This document shows, piece by piece, positions 8,172 to 15,495 of a DNA stretch of 45,668 nt; position 1 is the stretch's first letter, and each line of letters starts with the position of its first letter. Location: assembly GCA_035574915.1 (NCBI GenBank), contig DATLYJ010000148.1, positions 1-45,668 of the forward strand, given 5' to 3'. The notes beneath the pieces were generated by a model. It was not told where the DNA came from and did no database searches. It worked only from the letters and a program-made list of their open reading frames with translations. This DNA is from Dehalococcoidia bacterium (lineage in GTDB: Bacteria > Chloroflexota > Dehalococcoidia > DSTF01 > WHTK01). Made by a program: the position numbers and the translations under genes.

Positions 8172-8292
8172 AGTCAGTCCCGTTTTCTAGCTATTTCTCG
8201 CCCACGGCAACGGCGGGGAATGCCCGCCTGCCCTCCGGAAGTTGGCCAGAGTTCGAGAGTAGGGCTGGGGCCCATGATAGCGCTTTGCGGGC

Positions 8293-8721
8293 CTAGGAAG
8301 AACCGAACTTACTCCAGCCAGCCATATGCGGCATCAACCAGCCGAAGAGCAGCAATACCGCGAGCGCCGCGGCGAGCACCTGCGCGCGGTAACGGGAGAG
8401 GAGGGCGAATGCCGGCGCCGCCCCCGCGAGCACCAGGGCCGCCACCAGCAGCGTGAAGGCCGCGTTCGGACTGCCGGCGCCCGGCCCTGCCCCGCGCATC
8501 ACCCAGAGAGCCATCCCCATGACCAGGCCGACGCCAGTGCAGGCCACAACCAGGCCGCCGTGCAGCACCACCACGAAGGCCGCCAGCGGGGAGCCCTCAG
8601 GCATGAGGCGCGCGAGCAGGGGGCTGTCTGCACGCCTACGGGCAAGCGTGATCCCGAGCAGGGGGGCGCCAACGAGCGCCACGAGGTAACCGCATACAAA
8701 GCCCGCGAAGACCTCCGCCAC
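8293..8721 (-). CDS. Small membrane protein, four predicted helices, 142 aa
   Basis: The family is not recognised. The protein is almost entirely hydrophobic, with four likely membrane helices: FAGFVCGYLVALVGAPLLG, then a segment around LAAFVVVLHGGLVVAC, then AAFTLLVAALVLAGAAP, and finally VLAAALAVLLLFGWLMP. A basic patch (LARRRADSP) follows helix one. The start is a GTG that directly abuts the TGA of ispE with no gap, so it is translationally linked to ispE and is the last gene of the rsmA-ispE unit. Nothing in it indicates transport or catalysis. About 120 bp with no other gene separate it from the PHP gene. Confidence 0.75.
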   Translation of the reverse strand: MAEVFAGFVCGYLVALVGAPLLGITLARRRADSPLLARLMPEGSPLAAFVVVLHGGLVVACTGVGLVMGMALWVMRGAGPGAGSPNAAFTLLVAALVLAGAAPAFALLSRYRAQVLAAALAVLLLFGWLMPHMAGWSKFGSS

Positions 8722-9615
8722 TCACGTCTCCTTGACCGCGAGAGCGGCTTCCTTCGGCAGAAAGGAGTGCTGGCGCACCTCTATGCCCAGGTACTCCATG
8801 AGTGCGGCCTCACGAGGAGGTAGCTCCTCGCGTGGACGCAGGGCAAAGAAGGCCGGCCCGCTGCCGGCGAAATGCACCTCGAAGCCGGCGCGGTTGCAGG
8901 CGTCCATTGCCACGGCGACGCTTTCGCCGAAGCGCCAGGCGTAGCGGTCGAAGACGTTTCGGCCATCAAGCAGCGCCTCGCCTCGGACCGCAATGTCGTC
9001 GGCCATGCCGCGAGTGGCCGTCCCGGCGGTGTAGTCGCTCTTCTGGATCAACGAGTACATGGTCGCCGTCTTGTTCTCGATGCGCTCCTTCGGCAGGAAC
9101 AGGGTGACGGCTGCCGCTCGCCCGTCCGTCAGCGGGTCCACGATCTCGCCGCGCCCGCGGCAGAGCGCGGAGCCGCAGTAGATGAAGAAGGGTACGTCCG
9201 AACCAAGGCGCGCCGCCGAGCGCGCAAGCGACTTGGCGTCGCGGCCAAGGCCCCAGAGGGCATTGAGGCCGCGCAACACGGCCGCGGCGTCGGAGCTGCC
9301 GCCGCCGAGGCCCGCGCCGGCTGGGATCTGCTTGTCGACGACGATGCGTGCCCCACGGGGCGCCTTGAGCCAGCCCGACATGAGGTCCGCCGCCCGGTGC
9401 GCCAACTCCTGACGAGGGTCAAAGGGGACATCGGCGGCCCGCTCACCGCGGAACTCTATGCTGATTGAGTCCGCCGCCTCGATGCACACGGTGTCGCACA
9501 GGTCGATCGTCTGCATGATGGTCGCGAGCTCGTGGTAGCCGTCGGGACGCCGGCCGATGACCTCCAGCGTCAGGTTGATCTTCGCGGGCGCGCGGAGCTC
9601 AAGCCGAGCGGGCAT
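8722..9615 (-). CDS. ispE: 4-diphosphocytidyl-2-C-methyl-D-erythritol kinase
   Basis: IspE phosphorylates CDP-ME on its 2-hydroxyl with ATP, the fourth step of the MEP isoprenoid pathway, in the cytosol. The GHMP-kinase pattern is clear: the N-terminal substrate segment APAKINLTLEV with the catalytic Lys, RPDGYHEL (about residue 23), the glycine-rich ATP loop PAGAGLGGGSSDAA (about 98-111), the catalytic-Asp segment GSDVPFF (about 137) and a C-terminal GSGPAFFAL loop. The length of 297 aa is normal. The start overlaps the 3' end of rsmA by 17 nt, and the stop abuts the membrane-protein gene. The rsmA-ispE neighbourhood is also known in Firmicutes. No other MEP-pathway gene lies in the window. 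Confidence 0.96.
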   Translation of the reverse strand: MPARLELRAPAKINLTLEVIGRRPDGYHELATIMQTIDLCDTVCIEAADSISIEFRGERAADVPFDPRQELAHRAADLMSGWLKAPRGARIVVDKQIPAGAGLGGGSSDAAAVLRGLNALWGLGRDAKSLARSAARLGSDVPFFIYCGSALCRGRGEIVDPLTDGRAAAVTLFLPKERIENKTATMYSLIQKSDYTAGTATRGMADDIAVRGEALLDGRNVFDRYAWRFGESVAVAMDACNRAGFEVHFAGSGPAFFALRPREELPPREAALMEYLGIEVRQHSFLPKEAALAVKET

Positions 9616-10474
9616 CGAGTTCTCTCATCAGTCGTAGCCACTGCTCGATCGTGATTGTGCTCGGCCGGGCAGCTGGGTCGATCCCCGCAGCCCGCAACGC
9701 CGCTTCCACCCTCGCGGCGGGCACCTGCAGTCCGTTCGCCAATGCGTTCCGGACCTGCTTCCGCGGCGAGCTGAAGCCGGCCCTGACCACACGGAAGAAC
9801 GCCTCCCGCTCACCCGGAGGCACCAGCGGCTGCGGGCGGCGGTCGAGCCGCAAGAGCGAGGACACCACCTTCGGCGGGGGGTAGAAGGCGCCCGGGGGGA
9901 TGTCAAACAGGCGCCGGCCCGTGGCGTAGACCTGCACCGAGATGGCGAGGAGGCCGGTCTGGGCCTTTGGCGCCAGCATGGACAGCGCCACCTCTCTCTG
10001 GAGCATCACCACCATCCGTCCAGGGGGCGCCGTCGACTCGAGCAGGTGGCGCACGATCGCCGTCCCCACGTTGTACGGCAGGTTTCCGACAACGACGTAA
10101 GGCTTTCCGCCCGTCAGGCTATTCATGTCGAGTTTCAGGGCGTCCGCATGCACCACGACGACGTTCGGCACGGAGGCGAAGCGCTCCCGCAGGCGGGCGC
10201 AGAGCTGGGCGTCGACTTCCACCGCGAAGACGCGGCGCGCCCGCGCCGCCAGCTCCGACGTCAGGTCGCCCGGCCCCGCGCCAATTTCGACGACAGTGTC
10301 CGCCGGAGTTAGCTCTGCCGCGTCGGCGATCTTGCGAATGATGTTGCGGTCTGTCAGGAAGTGCTGCCCGAGGGATTTTCGGGGCGGAGGCAGCCGCCGC
10401 GCTCCCTCGCCTGGCTCAGGGTGCGAGGATGAAGACGTCGATCCAGCCGGTCGGGCCATCGGGCGTGACTCCAT
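9599..10474 (-). CDS. rsmA: 16S rRNA (adenine-N6,N6)-dimethyltransferase
   Basis: RsmA/KsgA dimethylates two adjacent adenines in the 3' hairpin of 16S rRNA late in small-subunit assembly. The sequence shows the family opening KSLGQHFL (about residue 33), SAM motif I VEIGAGPGDLT (about 62), the acidic loop FAVEVDAQL and the catalytic motif NLPYNV (about 130), followed by the usual C-terminal helical domain. The length is 291 aa with a slightly long N-terminus. Two in-frame ATGs (10474 and 10459) are possible and no later start precedes KSLGQ, so the gene must overlap the upstream wall-protein gene by at least 44 nt. This makes co-transcription and coupled translation likely. Confidence 0.95.
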   Translation of the reverse strand: MESRPMARPAGSTSSSSHPEPGEGARRLPPPRKSLGQHFLTDRNIIRKIADAAELTPADTVVEIGAGPGDLTSELAARARRVFAVEVDAQLCARLRERFASVPNVVVVHADALKLDMNSLTGGKPYVVVGNLPYNVGTAIVRHLLESTAPPGRMVVMLQREVALSMLAPKAQTGLLAISVQVYATGRRLFDIPPGAFYPPPKVVSSLLRLDRRPQPLVPPGEREAFFRVVRAGFSSPRKQVRNALANGLQVPAARVEAALRAAGIDPAARPSTITIEQWLRLMRELDARSA

Positions 10475-11966
10475 CCGGGTATCCCAGGTCGATCATATTT
10501 CCGATCACGCCACCGCCGGTGTCGCCGGCTATCGCGAACCCGTAGCCGGGGACATACAGGCGCGTGCCCAGCGGTATGAAGTTGGGGTCCACGGCCACGA
10601 TGCCGCGGGTGACGGGGACGCCCGAGGCGGTGATCCCGTAGTAGGGGTCCGTGGGCGCGCGACCCGAACTTGCGGCGTTATACCAGGTGGCGTACATGCG
10701 CTCCACCCTGATGACCTGGAGGTTGTCGGGCCGGACGCCCGTCGCGCGTACGCTGGACTCGGCGTAGTAGATGACGGTGTTGATGGGCTCGGGGTCGAGC
10801 CTCTCGGCGATCAGCTTCTTCTCGGTCTCCACGCCGTCCTCGATGACGATCCGGTACTCCCGCACGCGGACTCCGTCCCGCCCCTGGACGATGCGGGTCT
10901 GCATGCCCTGAAGGTTCTCGTCCGGCCGGAACACCGTCCGGCGGGGCACGTCCTCGCGCTCAATCAGCGTCCGCCCCACAACTCGCACGAGCCGGGCGAC
11001 CATCCCGTTCCTCACCTCGGTATCGACACCCGGCTCGACGCGGTCCTCCGGGCCGAGACTGAGGCCAGCTTCGGCGAGCGCGTCCTTGAGCAGCTTCTGG
11101 TGCGTGTAGACAACGCGGCTGCTCTCTCCTGTGCGGATCGTGACGGCGTAGGCGTGCTTGACGCGCACCTCCTGGCCGGCCACGAGCGGCGAAGTCAGGG
11201 CTGGGAATACCTCGTCAGCCGGACCAAGGCGTATGCCGGCGTCGCGGAGGGCCATCGCCACCGTCGGCCGGGCTGATTTGAAGTTGATCACCTGACCGTC
11301 CTCGACGATGGTGAAGGGCACGGCCCGGCTGATCACGAGGTCGATGCTCTCGGGCGCTGATGCAGGCTTTAGGCCGGCGAGAGTGGCATTCGGGAGGGCC
11401 GCGAGGGGTCCCGGGAAGAGGGACTGGTGGTCGCTGACCTCGACGCCGTTGAAGGTGATGCCGTCGTACGGGCTTACATCCACGCCCAATTCGGTCAGCA
11501 GGTCCTTGACGGTCTGCGCCCGCGTCCGCCAGGTCAGTACGCGGCCGTCAACCTCCACTGTCACGGGGATCGCGCGCTCCACGCGCAACACACCGGCGTC
11601 GCGCACGACGACGTCATTTGCTGCGCGCGAAACGCCGGCGAGCTTCAGGAGCGAGTCGAGGTCGGTAGTGCGGCTGACTACGACCTTCTGCGAGCCGTCC
11701 GCTTCGACCGCGACCTTCCTGGGGGGGAACACCAGGAACGCGAGGACGGCGGCCACGGCGAGACAAACGAAGAAGGCGAAGCGCAGCCGTGCGCGGGGAC
11801 TGCGAAAGGCGCCCGGGGAAGGTCTGGGAAGGTGGCGTCCCCTCCTTAGCGGAGCCTGGTCGGGGCGCCCTCCCGGTGAAGGACCCTCCAGCGAGTGGGG
11901 CAAGCGCCCTCCTCCTTGAGGTAGGCCTTCCCCCGAGGGGAAGGGACGGACAAATAGGCCGTGCAC
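10416..11966 (-). CDS. Cell-wall protein with DUF348 repeats, G5 and 3D domains (YabE/RpfB-like)
   Basis: This is an exported cell-wall hydrolase-type protein. After a basic N-terminus there is one membrane anchor (FAFFVCLAVAAVLAFLVF, about residues 64-81). It is followed by three DUF348-type repeats (for example VDGRVLTWRTRAQTVKDLL and TIVEDGQVINFKSARPTVA), a G5 domain (about residues 325-400, VVGRTLIEREDVPRRTVF) and a C-terminal 3D domain. The last has the catalytic-type aspartates in AIAGDTGGGVIGNMIDLGYP and is related to MltA/RlpA double-psi barrels. The architecture equals B. subtilis YabE, which also sits next to ksgA. The first 60 residues are low-complexity and no good ribosome site precedes them, so the true start may be further in. 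It overlaps rsmA by 44-59 nt. Confidence 0.88.
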   Translation of the reverse strand: MHGLFVRPFPSGEGLPQGGGRLPHSLEGPSPGGRPDQAPLRRGRHLPRPSPGAFRSPRARLRFAFFVCLAVAAVLAFLVFPPRKVAVEADGSQKVVVSRTTDLDSLLKLAGVSRAANDVVVRDAGVLRVERAIPVTVEVDGRVLTWRTRAQTVKDLLTELGVDVSPYDGITFNGVEVSDHQSLFPGPLAALPNATLAGLKPASAPESIDLVISRAVPFTIVEDGQVINFKSARPTVAMALRDAGIRLGPADEVFPALTSPLVAGQEVRVKHAYAVTIRTGESSRVVYTHQKLLKDALAEAGLSLGPEDRVEPGVDTEVRNGMVARLVRVVGRTLIEREDVPRRTVFRPDENLQGMQTRIVQGRDGVRVREYRIVIEDGVETEKKLIAERLDPEPINTVIYYAESSVRATGVRPDNLQVIRVERMYATWYNAASSGRAPTDPYYGITASGVPVTRGIVAVDPNFIPLGTRLYVPGYGFAIAGDTGGGVIGNMIDLGYPDGVTPDGPTGWIDVFILAP

Positions 11967-11979
11967 CCGCTGTCGATCC

Positions 11980-12223
11980 GGACCCGGGCTTGCCTCCGTC
12001 CGCTAACTCAGGCCAGGTTCTCCTGCGGCACCCGAAGGAATCTACTTACCGCTGCTTCCTTCCGGACCTGACGGGGTTCGTAGCCCCTCGCCGCGCAGGG
12101 CCAAGCCCTCAACGCCGCGCAACCTCAGCAGTCCCCAGATGCCTAGACCTCGAGCGGGAATTCGACCCCGCTATAGCGGGTTGCGGGTACAGGGCACCGC
12201 TAGCTCCCCGTCTAGCACGACCA
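11980..12223 (-). ncRNA. ffs: Signal recognition particle RNA, long form with Alu domain
   Basis: On the minus strand the invariant domain IV core GGTCCGGAAGGAAGCAGC is present around 12050-12068, flanked by arms that pair (CCGTCA with AGCGG, GCGGC with GCCGC, GGCC with GGCC). Upstream of it lies a full Alu-domain section: GTGCTAGACGGGGAGC, then TAGCGGTGCCCTGTACCCGC and TCGAATTCCCGCTCGAGG. This follows the B. subtilis scRNA almost base for base as I recall it. It is therefore the roughly 250-270 nt bacterial large SRP RNA (Rfam class Bacteria_large_SRP), not the short 4.5S form. It binds Ffh and directs membrane proteins to SecYEG. The 5' end is set by the promoter at 12230-12259; the 3' end is approximate (plus or minus 15 nt). 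The wall-protein gene begins just downstream. Confidence 0.93.
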
Positions 12224-12229
12224 AGTGGC

Positions 12230-12259
12230 ATCCTAACGACCACCTGCGCGGCGCGTCAA
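12230..12259 (-). promoter_or_regulatory. Promoter of the SRP RNA
   Basis: Reading the minus strand, TTGACG (12259-12254) and TAGGAT (12235-12230) are separated by 18 bp, a good housekeeping-sigma promoter. A start about seven bases after the -10 falls at 12222-12224, exactly where the conserved SRP RNA sequence begins, which is independent support. Confidence 0.7.
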
Positions 12260-12605
12260 GGAAGAGGCGTTACGGAGCCGTTACAAGGCGCGCGCCGGAT
12301 AGGGACTGTTTCTGCGTTGCTGCCGGGACACCCCAGACTCTCCCGGGCCGGGACCGGAGCTAGCTGCGGCATGCAGCCACTCAGGAAGCAGGGTAACTTG
12401 TAGGATGGACTCGACGTTGTGATCGGCTCTTGCCCTAACGGTGAATAGGCCAAATGGCCCGTTTGTGAAATGATGTACAGTCTCCCACCGCGGTGCATTC
12501 GGACGGTAAGAATGAGGCCAAACGTGACGTGGCAGCAAGCGGCCGGCACTCTACGCTGACATCGGACACAAAGGCAAGACTGCCTGCTAGAAGAAGGAGA
12601 GGGAG
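12260..12605. other. Intergenic stretch between the SRP RNA promoter and the membrane-protein gene
   Basis: No convincing gene is seen in these 346 bases. The left half is GC-rich with short dyads (for example around GCTAGCTGCGGCATGCAGC). The right half, from about 12400, is visibly richer in A/T and probably holds the promoter and leader of the plus-strand gene at 12606, but I could not pick a clear -35/-10 pair. The ribosome site GAAGGAGAGGG stands directly before that gene. Confidence 0.5.
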
Positions 12606-13334
12606 ATGCAACGCAGGACACTAGACATCATCATCAGCACGGGAGGCCTGGGCCTCGTCGTCTTGCTCCTGATCGGAGCGGCGATCCTGAGGAACGAGGG
12701 CAACTTCGCCCGCAATTACGTCAAGGACCAGCTCGCCGAGCAGAAAATCACTTTCACCGCCGCCGAAAAGCTGACCGCCGAAGACAAGGCCTTCACCGAA
12801 GCGCGCAGCGGCTGCGTAATCAAGTACGCCGGCCAGCCCCTTGACAGCGGCAAGAAAGCGGAATGCTTCGCGAATGAGTACCTTGGCTCGCACCTGTCCC
12901 GGATGCCCGCCGGCGCCTACCCCTTGACGCTCGCGGTGGCCGGGCCCGCTCTTGGGAAGACCCCAAACCCCGACAACACCATCTACCCGCTGACCTACGC
13001 CGAGCTCGGGACGGCTCAGACCGAGCTGAGGGCGAAGATCACGGAGGCGCGGAATGCGGGTGACACTGAACGGGCCGCGGCGCTTCAGAAGGAGCTCGAC
13101 AGCCTGACCACCGCCCGCGAGACGGTCTTCAAGGGTGAGATGCTTCGCGGCGCGCTACTGACGACCTACGGGTTCAGCACGCTGGGCGAGCGCGCCCTGC
13201 TGGCCTCCAACGTGGCGTTGGTCGCTGCTGGCATCCTCGCGGTCCTGTCTGTCGCCGGCTACGTGCACGCCTTCGTCACCCCGAAGACAAAGGCCTTCGC
13301 GCCCGTCCCCGGCCTGACCGGACAGGCAGCCTAA
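12606..13334 (+). CDS. Unknown two-helix membrane protein with external domain, 242 aa
   Basis: I do not recognise the family. The protein has one membrane helix at the N-terminus (LGLVVLLLIGAAIL, residues about 15-30) and one near the C-terminus (LASNVALVAAGILAVLSVAGY, about 200-220). Between them is a 165-residue soluble domain that contains two cysteines (SGCVIKY and AECFANEY) and a charged helical stretch (ARNAGDTERAAALQKELDSL). With both ends inside, the domain would be extracellular and the two cysteines could form a disulfide. A strong ribosome site (GAAGGAGAGGG) precedes the ATG, and a clean terminator follows at 13356, so it is an independent, probably well-expressed transcription unit. 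The many Lys and Ala residues and the C-terminal Pro-rich tail give no further hint. Confidence 0.85.
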   Translation: MQRRTLDIIISTGGLGLVVLLLIGAAILRNEGNFARNYVKDQLAEQKITFTAAEKLTAEDKAFTEARSGCVIKYAGQPLDSGKKAECFANEYLGSHLSRMPAGAYPLTLAVAGPALGKTPNPDNTIYPLTYAELGTAQTELRAKITEARNAGDTERAAALQKELDSLTTARETVFKGEMLRGALLTTYGFSTLGERALLASNVALVAAGILAVLSVAGYVHAFVTPKTKAFAPVPGLTGQAA

Positions 13335-13355
13335 GTCGACCGGCGAACCAACCGA

Positions 13356-13395
13356 GAATCGAGGCTCCGGACATCCGGGGCCTCGATTCCTTTAA
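13356..13395 (+). terminator. Factor-independent terminator of the membrane-protein gene
   Basis: A 15-base arm (GAATCGAGGCTCCGG) and its near-perfect complement flank an ACAT loop, giving a stem of about 14 pairs with one mismatch, followed by CCTTTA. It lies 22 nt after the stop codon at 13334 on the plus strand. Confidence 0.75.
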
Positions 13396-13397
13396 TG

Positions 13398-13434
13398 AAG
13401 CGCCGGGGCCCGCGTTCGATCGGGCCCGGCGCTT
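13398..13434 (-). terminator. Terminator hairpin of the dehydrogenase operon
   Basis: The arms AAGCGCCGGGGCCCG and CGGGCCCGGCGCTT pair with a single bulge around an 8-nt loop. The hairpin directly follows the minus-strand stop at 13440, and the stem ends with TT and a short A/T stretch in that direction. It stands back to back with the plus-strand terminator. Confidence 0.6.
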
Positions 13435-13439
13435 CTGCT

Positions 13440-14429
13440 TCAGCTCCGCGCGCTGCCGAGCACTTCCGGATTCACGCAGTGCGACGGCCGCCCGCCGCTA
13501 AAGAAGGCGATCAGGTTCTCGACCGCGAGGTCAGCCATCTTCGTGCGCGTATCGACGGTCGCGCTCCCCACGTGCGGCGTGATAATCACGTTCGGGAGGT
13601 CCAAGAGGGGGTCACCCGCGGGCAGGGGCTCCACAGCGGTGACGTCCAGCCCGGCACCCGCTATGCCGCCCGCGCGCAACGCCCGGACAAGGGCCTGTTG
13701 GTCGACGACCCCACCCCGCGAAGTGTTCACGAGGTACGCGGTCGGCTTCATCAGCGCTAACTCGCGCTCACCAATGAGCTCGCGGGTACCCGCGTTCAGC
13801 GAAACATGGAGGCTGACGAAGTCCGATTGTCGCAGCAGTTCATCGAGGCTGCACCATTTGACCCCAAGCTCCCGCTCGGCTTCCGGCTTCGGCGCCCTGG
13901 CGGTGTAGAGCATGCGCATGCCGAAGCCGGCCGCCCGCCGCGCGACGGCGAGGCCGATGGCCCCGAGTCCTACGATGCCAAGGGTGGCGCCGTGTACATC
14001 GCGCCCCAGGAGGAACGAAGGGTGCCACGGCCCCCAGCCGCCCTCGCGCACCAGGCGGTCGCCTTCCACCACCCTCCTGGCGACGGCGAGGATAAGCGCG
14101 AAGGCGAGGTCGGCTGTCGTGTCCGTGAGCACTCCCGGGGTGTTGGTAACGAGGACGCCGCGACGCGTGCACGCCTCCACGTCGATGTTGTCGAAGCCAA
14201 CCGCCATGTTGCTGACAATGCGTACGCGAGGCGCTGCCTCCAGCAGGGCGCCGTCGACCCGCTCGGTTAGCATCGTGAGGAGGCCGTCGCAGGCGGCGGC
14301 GGCGCCGAAGAGCGCGCCGGCGGGCGGCGGCTCCCGCTGGTTCCAGAGGTCGACTCGCAGGCCCGCCGCCCGAAGGCGGGCGATGCCCTCACCGGGGATC
14401 TCGCGCGAGACGAAGACGCGTGGTGGCAT
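13440..14429 (-). CDS. D-isomer-specific 2-hydroxyacid dehydrogenase (glyoxylate/hydroxypyruvate reductase-like), 329 aa
   Basis: This NAD(P)H enzyme interconverts 2-keto and D-2-hydroxy acids. The substrate domain begins PPRVFVSREIPGEG. The cofactor domain has the Rossmann loop GIVGLGAIGLAVARRA (about residue 150). The catalytic set is complete: Arg in VNTSRGGVVD, Glu in the DVTAVEPLP segment and His in ITPHVGSAT. The sequence is closest in style to GyaR/GhrB-type glyoxylate reductases, though the true substrate is open. ATG 14429 is chosen because homology begins at once; an in-frame upstream ATG at 14516 would cover the preceding gene. Only 4 nt separate it from the DUF6220 gene, so the two are co-transcribed. 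Confidence 0.93.
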   Translation of the reverse strand: MPPRVFVSREIPGEGIARLRAAGLRVDLWNQREPPPAGALFGAAAACDGLLTMLTERVDGALLEAAPRVRIVSNMAVGFDNIDVEACTRRGVLVTNTPGVLTDTTADLAFALILAVARRVVEGDRLVREGGWGPWHPSFLLGRDVHGATLGIVGLGAIGLAVARRAAGFGMRMLYTARAPKPEAERELGVKWCSLDELLRQSDFVSLHVSLNAGTRELIGERELALMKPTAYLVNTSRGGVVDQQALVRALRAGGIAGAGLDVTAVEPLPAGDPLLDLPNVIITPHVGSATVDTRTKMADLAVENLIAFFSGGRPSHCVNPEVLGSARS

Positions 14430-14433
14430 CAGG

Positions 14434-14844
14434 TCAGGCGACCGGCTCTGCCCCCCATGTAGCCTCGCCTCGGACGAGCCGCAGCGAGCGCTGAGCCAGG
14501 TGGTGCGCCAGGGCAAAAGCGACGATCGCCAGAGTGGGATGGACGGCGTTGATCCACTTGCTCAGGTCATCGTCCTCGGGGTCAAGGAAGATCGGTTGGA
14601 CGACGATGATGGCGAAAAGAAGGACCGAGAGACCGATGAAGGTCCAGCGCATCTTGCCGACGATGGAAGCGACGATAATGAGCAATGGGATCAGGTGCAT
14701 CGCGAAGAAGCCAAAGTCCCTGTGTGGGTCGAGGTCGTCGCCGAAGTTCCCGAAGATGCCCACGCCGGCCAGGAATACCTGGAGCACAACGCCGAGCAGA
14801 AATATGTAGGTCAGCCCTACGTAAGCCTGGCGCGCTGCCTTCAC
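14434..14844 (-). CDS. DUF6220-type membrane protein, 136 aa
   Basis: The protein has four membrane helices with short loops: AYVGLTYIFLLGVVLQVFLAG, then FFAMHLIPLLIIVASIVG, then TFIGLSVLLFAIIVVQPIF, and a last one around LAIVAFALAHHLAQ. The spacing and the conserved His residues (HRDFGFF, AVHPTLA, AHHLA) fit the DUF6220 family, which has no known function; paired histidines could bind heme or metal, which is a guess. The start is GTG 14844, with GGGAGG 7 nt upstream. A longer open frame upstream overlaps the DinB gene and is nonsense. It lies between a DinB gene and a dehydrogenase on the same strand. Confidence 0.8.
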   Translation of the reverse strand: MKAARQAYVGLTYIFLLGVVLQVFLAGVGIFGNFGDDLDPHRDFGFFAMHLIPLLIIVASIVGKMRWTFIGLSVLLFAIIVVQPIFLDPEDDDLSKWINAVHPTLAIVAFALAHHLAQRSLRLVRGEATWGAEPVA

Positions 14845-14882
14845 TGAGACCTCCCTGAAACTAGCCCGCCCCGCGGGTTCTG

Positions 14883-15422
14883 CTAGCTGCGCCGGCGCTG
14901 GTCTGGCTCCGCCATGCCCTCGGCCCAGCGCGGCCTGTATTCCGGCTCGCGGCCGGATATCTGGTCGATGTGCATCCGATCGTGCCGGTAGTAGGAACGC
15001 AGCCACTGCATCACAGTGAGGCTACCGAACAGGCGGTTGTGTCCGCGCCGCTCGTATTGCTCGGGCGTGATGGCGCGCATCATGGCGAGAGTCTTCTCAC
15101 GCTGCGCCCGTAGCTCTGCGACGAGGTCGGCGATGCTGTGCTTGTTAGCGTCCTCGAGAGAGATGGCGGGCCGCTCCGGCCTTGCCTGCGAGACGTCGGG
15201 GTCCTCTTCCCGTAGTGACAACTCCACCCACGCCCGGTAGGCCGTCTCCATTGATGCGAGATGGGCGAGCTGCTCTTTGGCCGTCCACTGCGCCTCGCCC
15301 TCCGCGTTCTCGGGCACGAACAACGCCTGCTCTTCCGTCAGGCCCTCGACGAGGTCGAGCAGCTTTGCGCGCTCCCCGGCCATCTTGCTGAAGAGGTCGT
15401 CGATCTGTTCCTGCGTCGCCAT
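14883..15422 (-). CDS. DinB-family protein, 179 aa
   Basis: This is a four-helix-bundle DinB superfamily protein. The first helix (IDDLFSKMAGERAKLLDLVEGL) is followed by TAKEQLAHLASMETAYRAW, which carries the first metal histidine, and by a late RSYYRHDRMHIDQI helix with the H-x-x-x-H pair that completes the divalent metal site. Characterised relatives are thiol-dependent transferases (mycothiol or bacillithiol) or damage-induced proteins of unknown action. The ATG at 15422 opens directly into helix one. It heads the minus-strand group DinB, DUF6220 and hydroxyacid dehydrogenase, with 38 nt to the next start. Confidence 0.87.
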   Translation of the reverse strand: MATQEQIDDLFSKMAGERAKLLDLVEGLTEEQALFVPENAEGEAQWTAKEQLAHLASMETAYRAWVELSLREEDPDVSQARPERPAISLEDANKHSIADLVAELRAQREKTLAMMRAITPEQYERRGHNRLFGSLTVMQWLRSYYRHDRMHIDQISGREPEYRPRWAEGMAEPDQRRRS

Positions 15423-15495
15423 ATCCGGCCTCTATTCCTGAGAAAGGTCGCTTCGCGCGAACCGCTTGGCGGTCGCGACAGCCCTGAGCGGGAAC

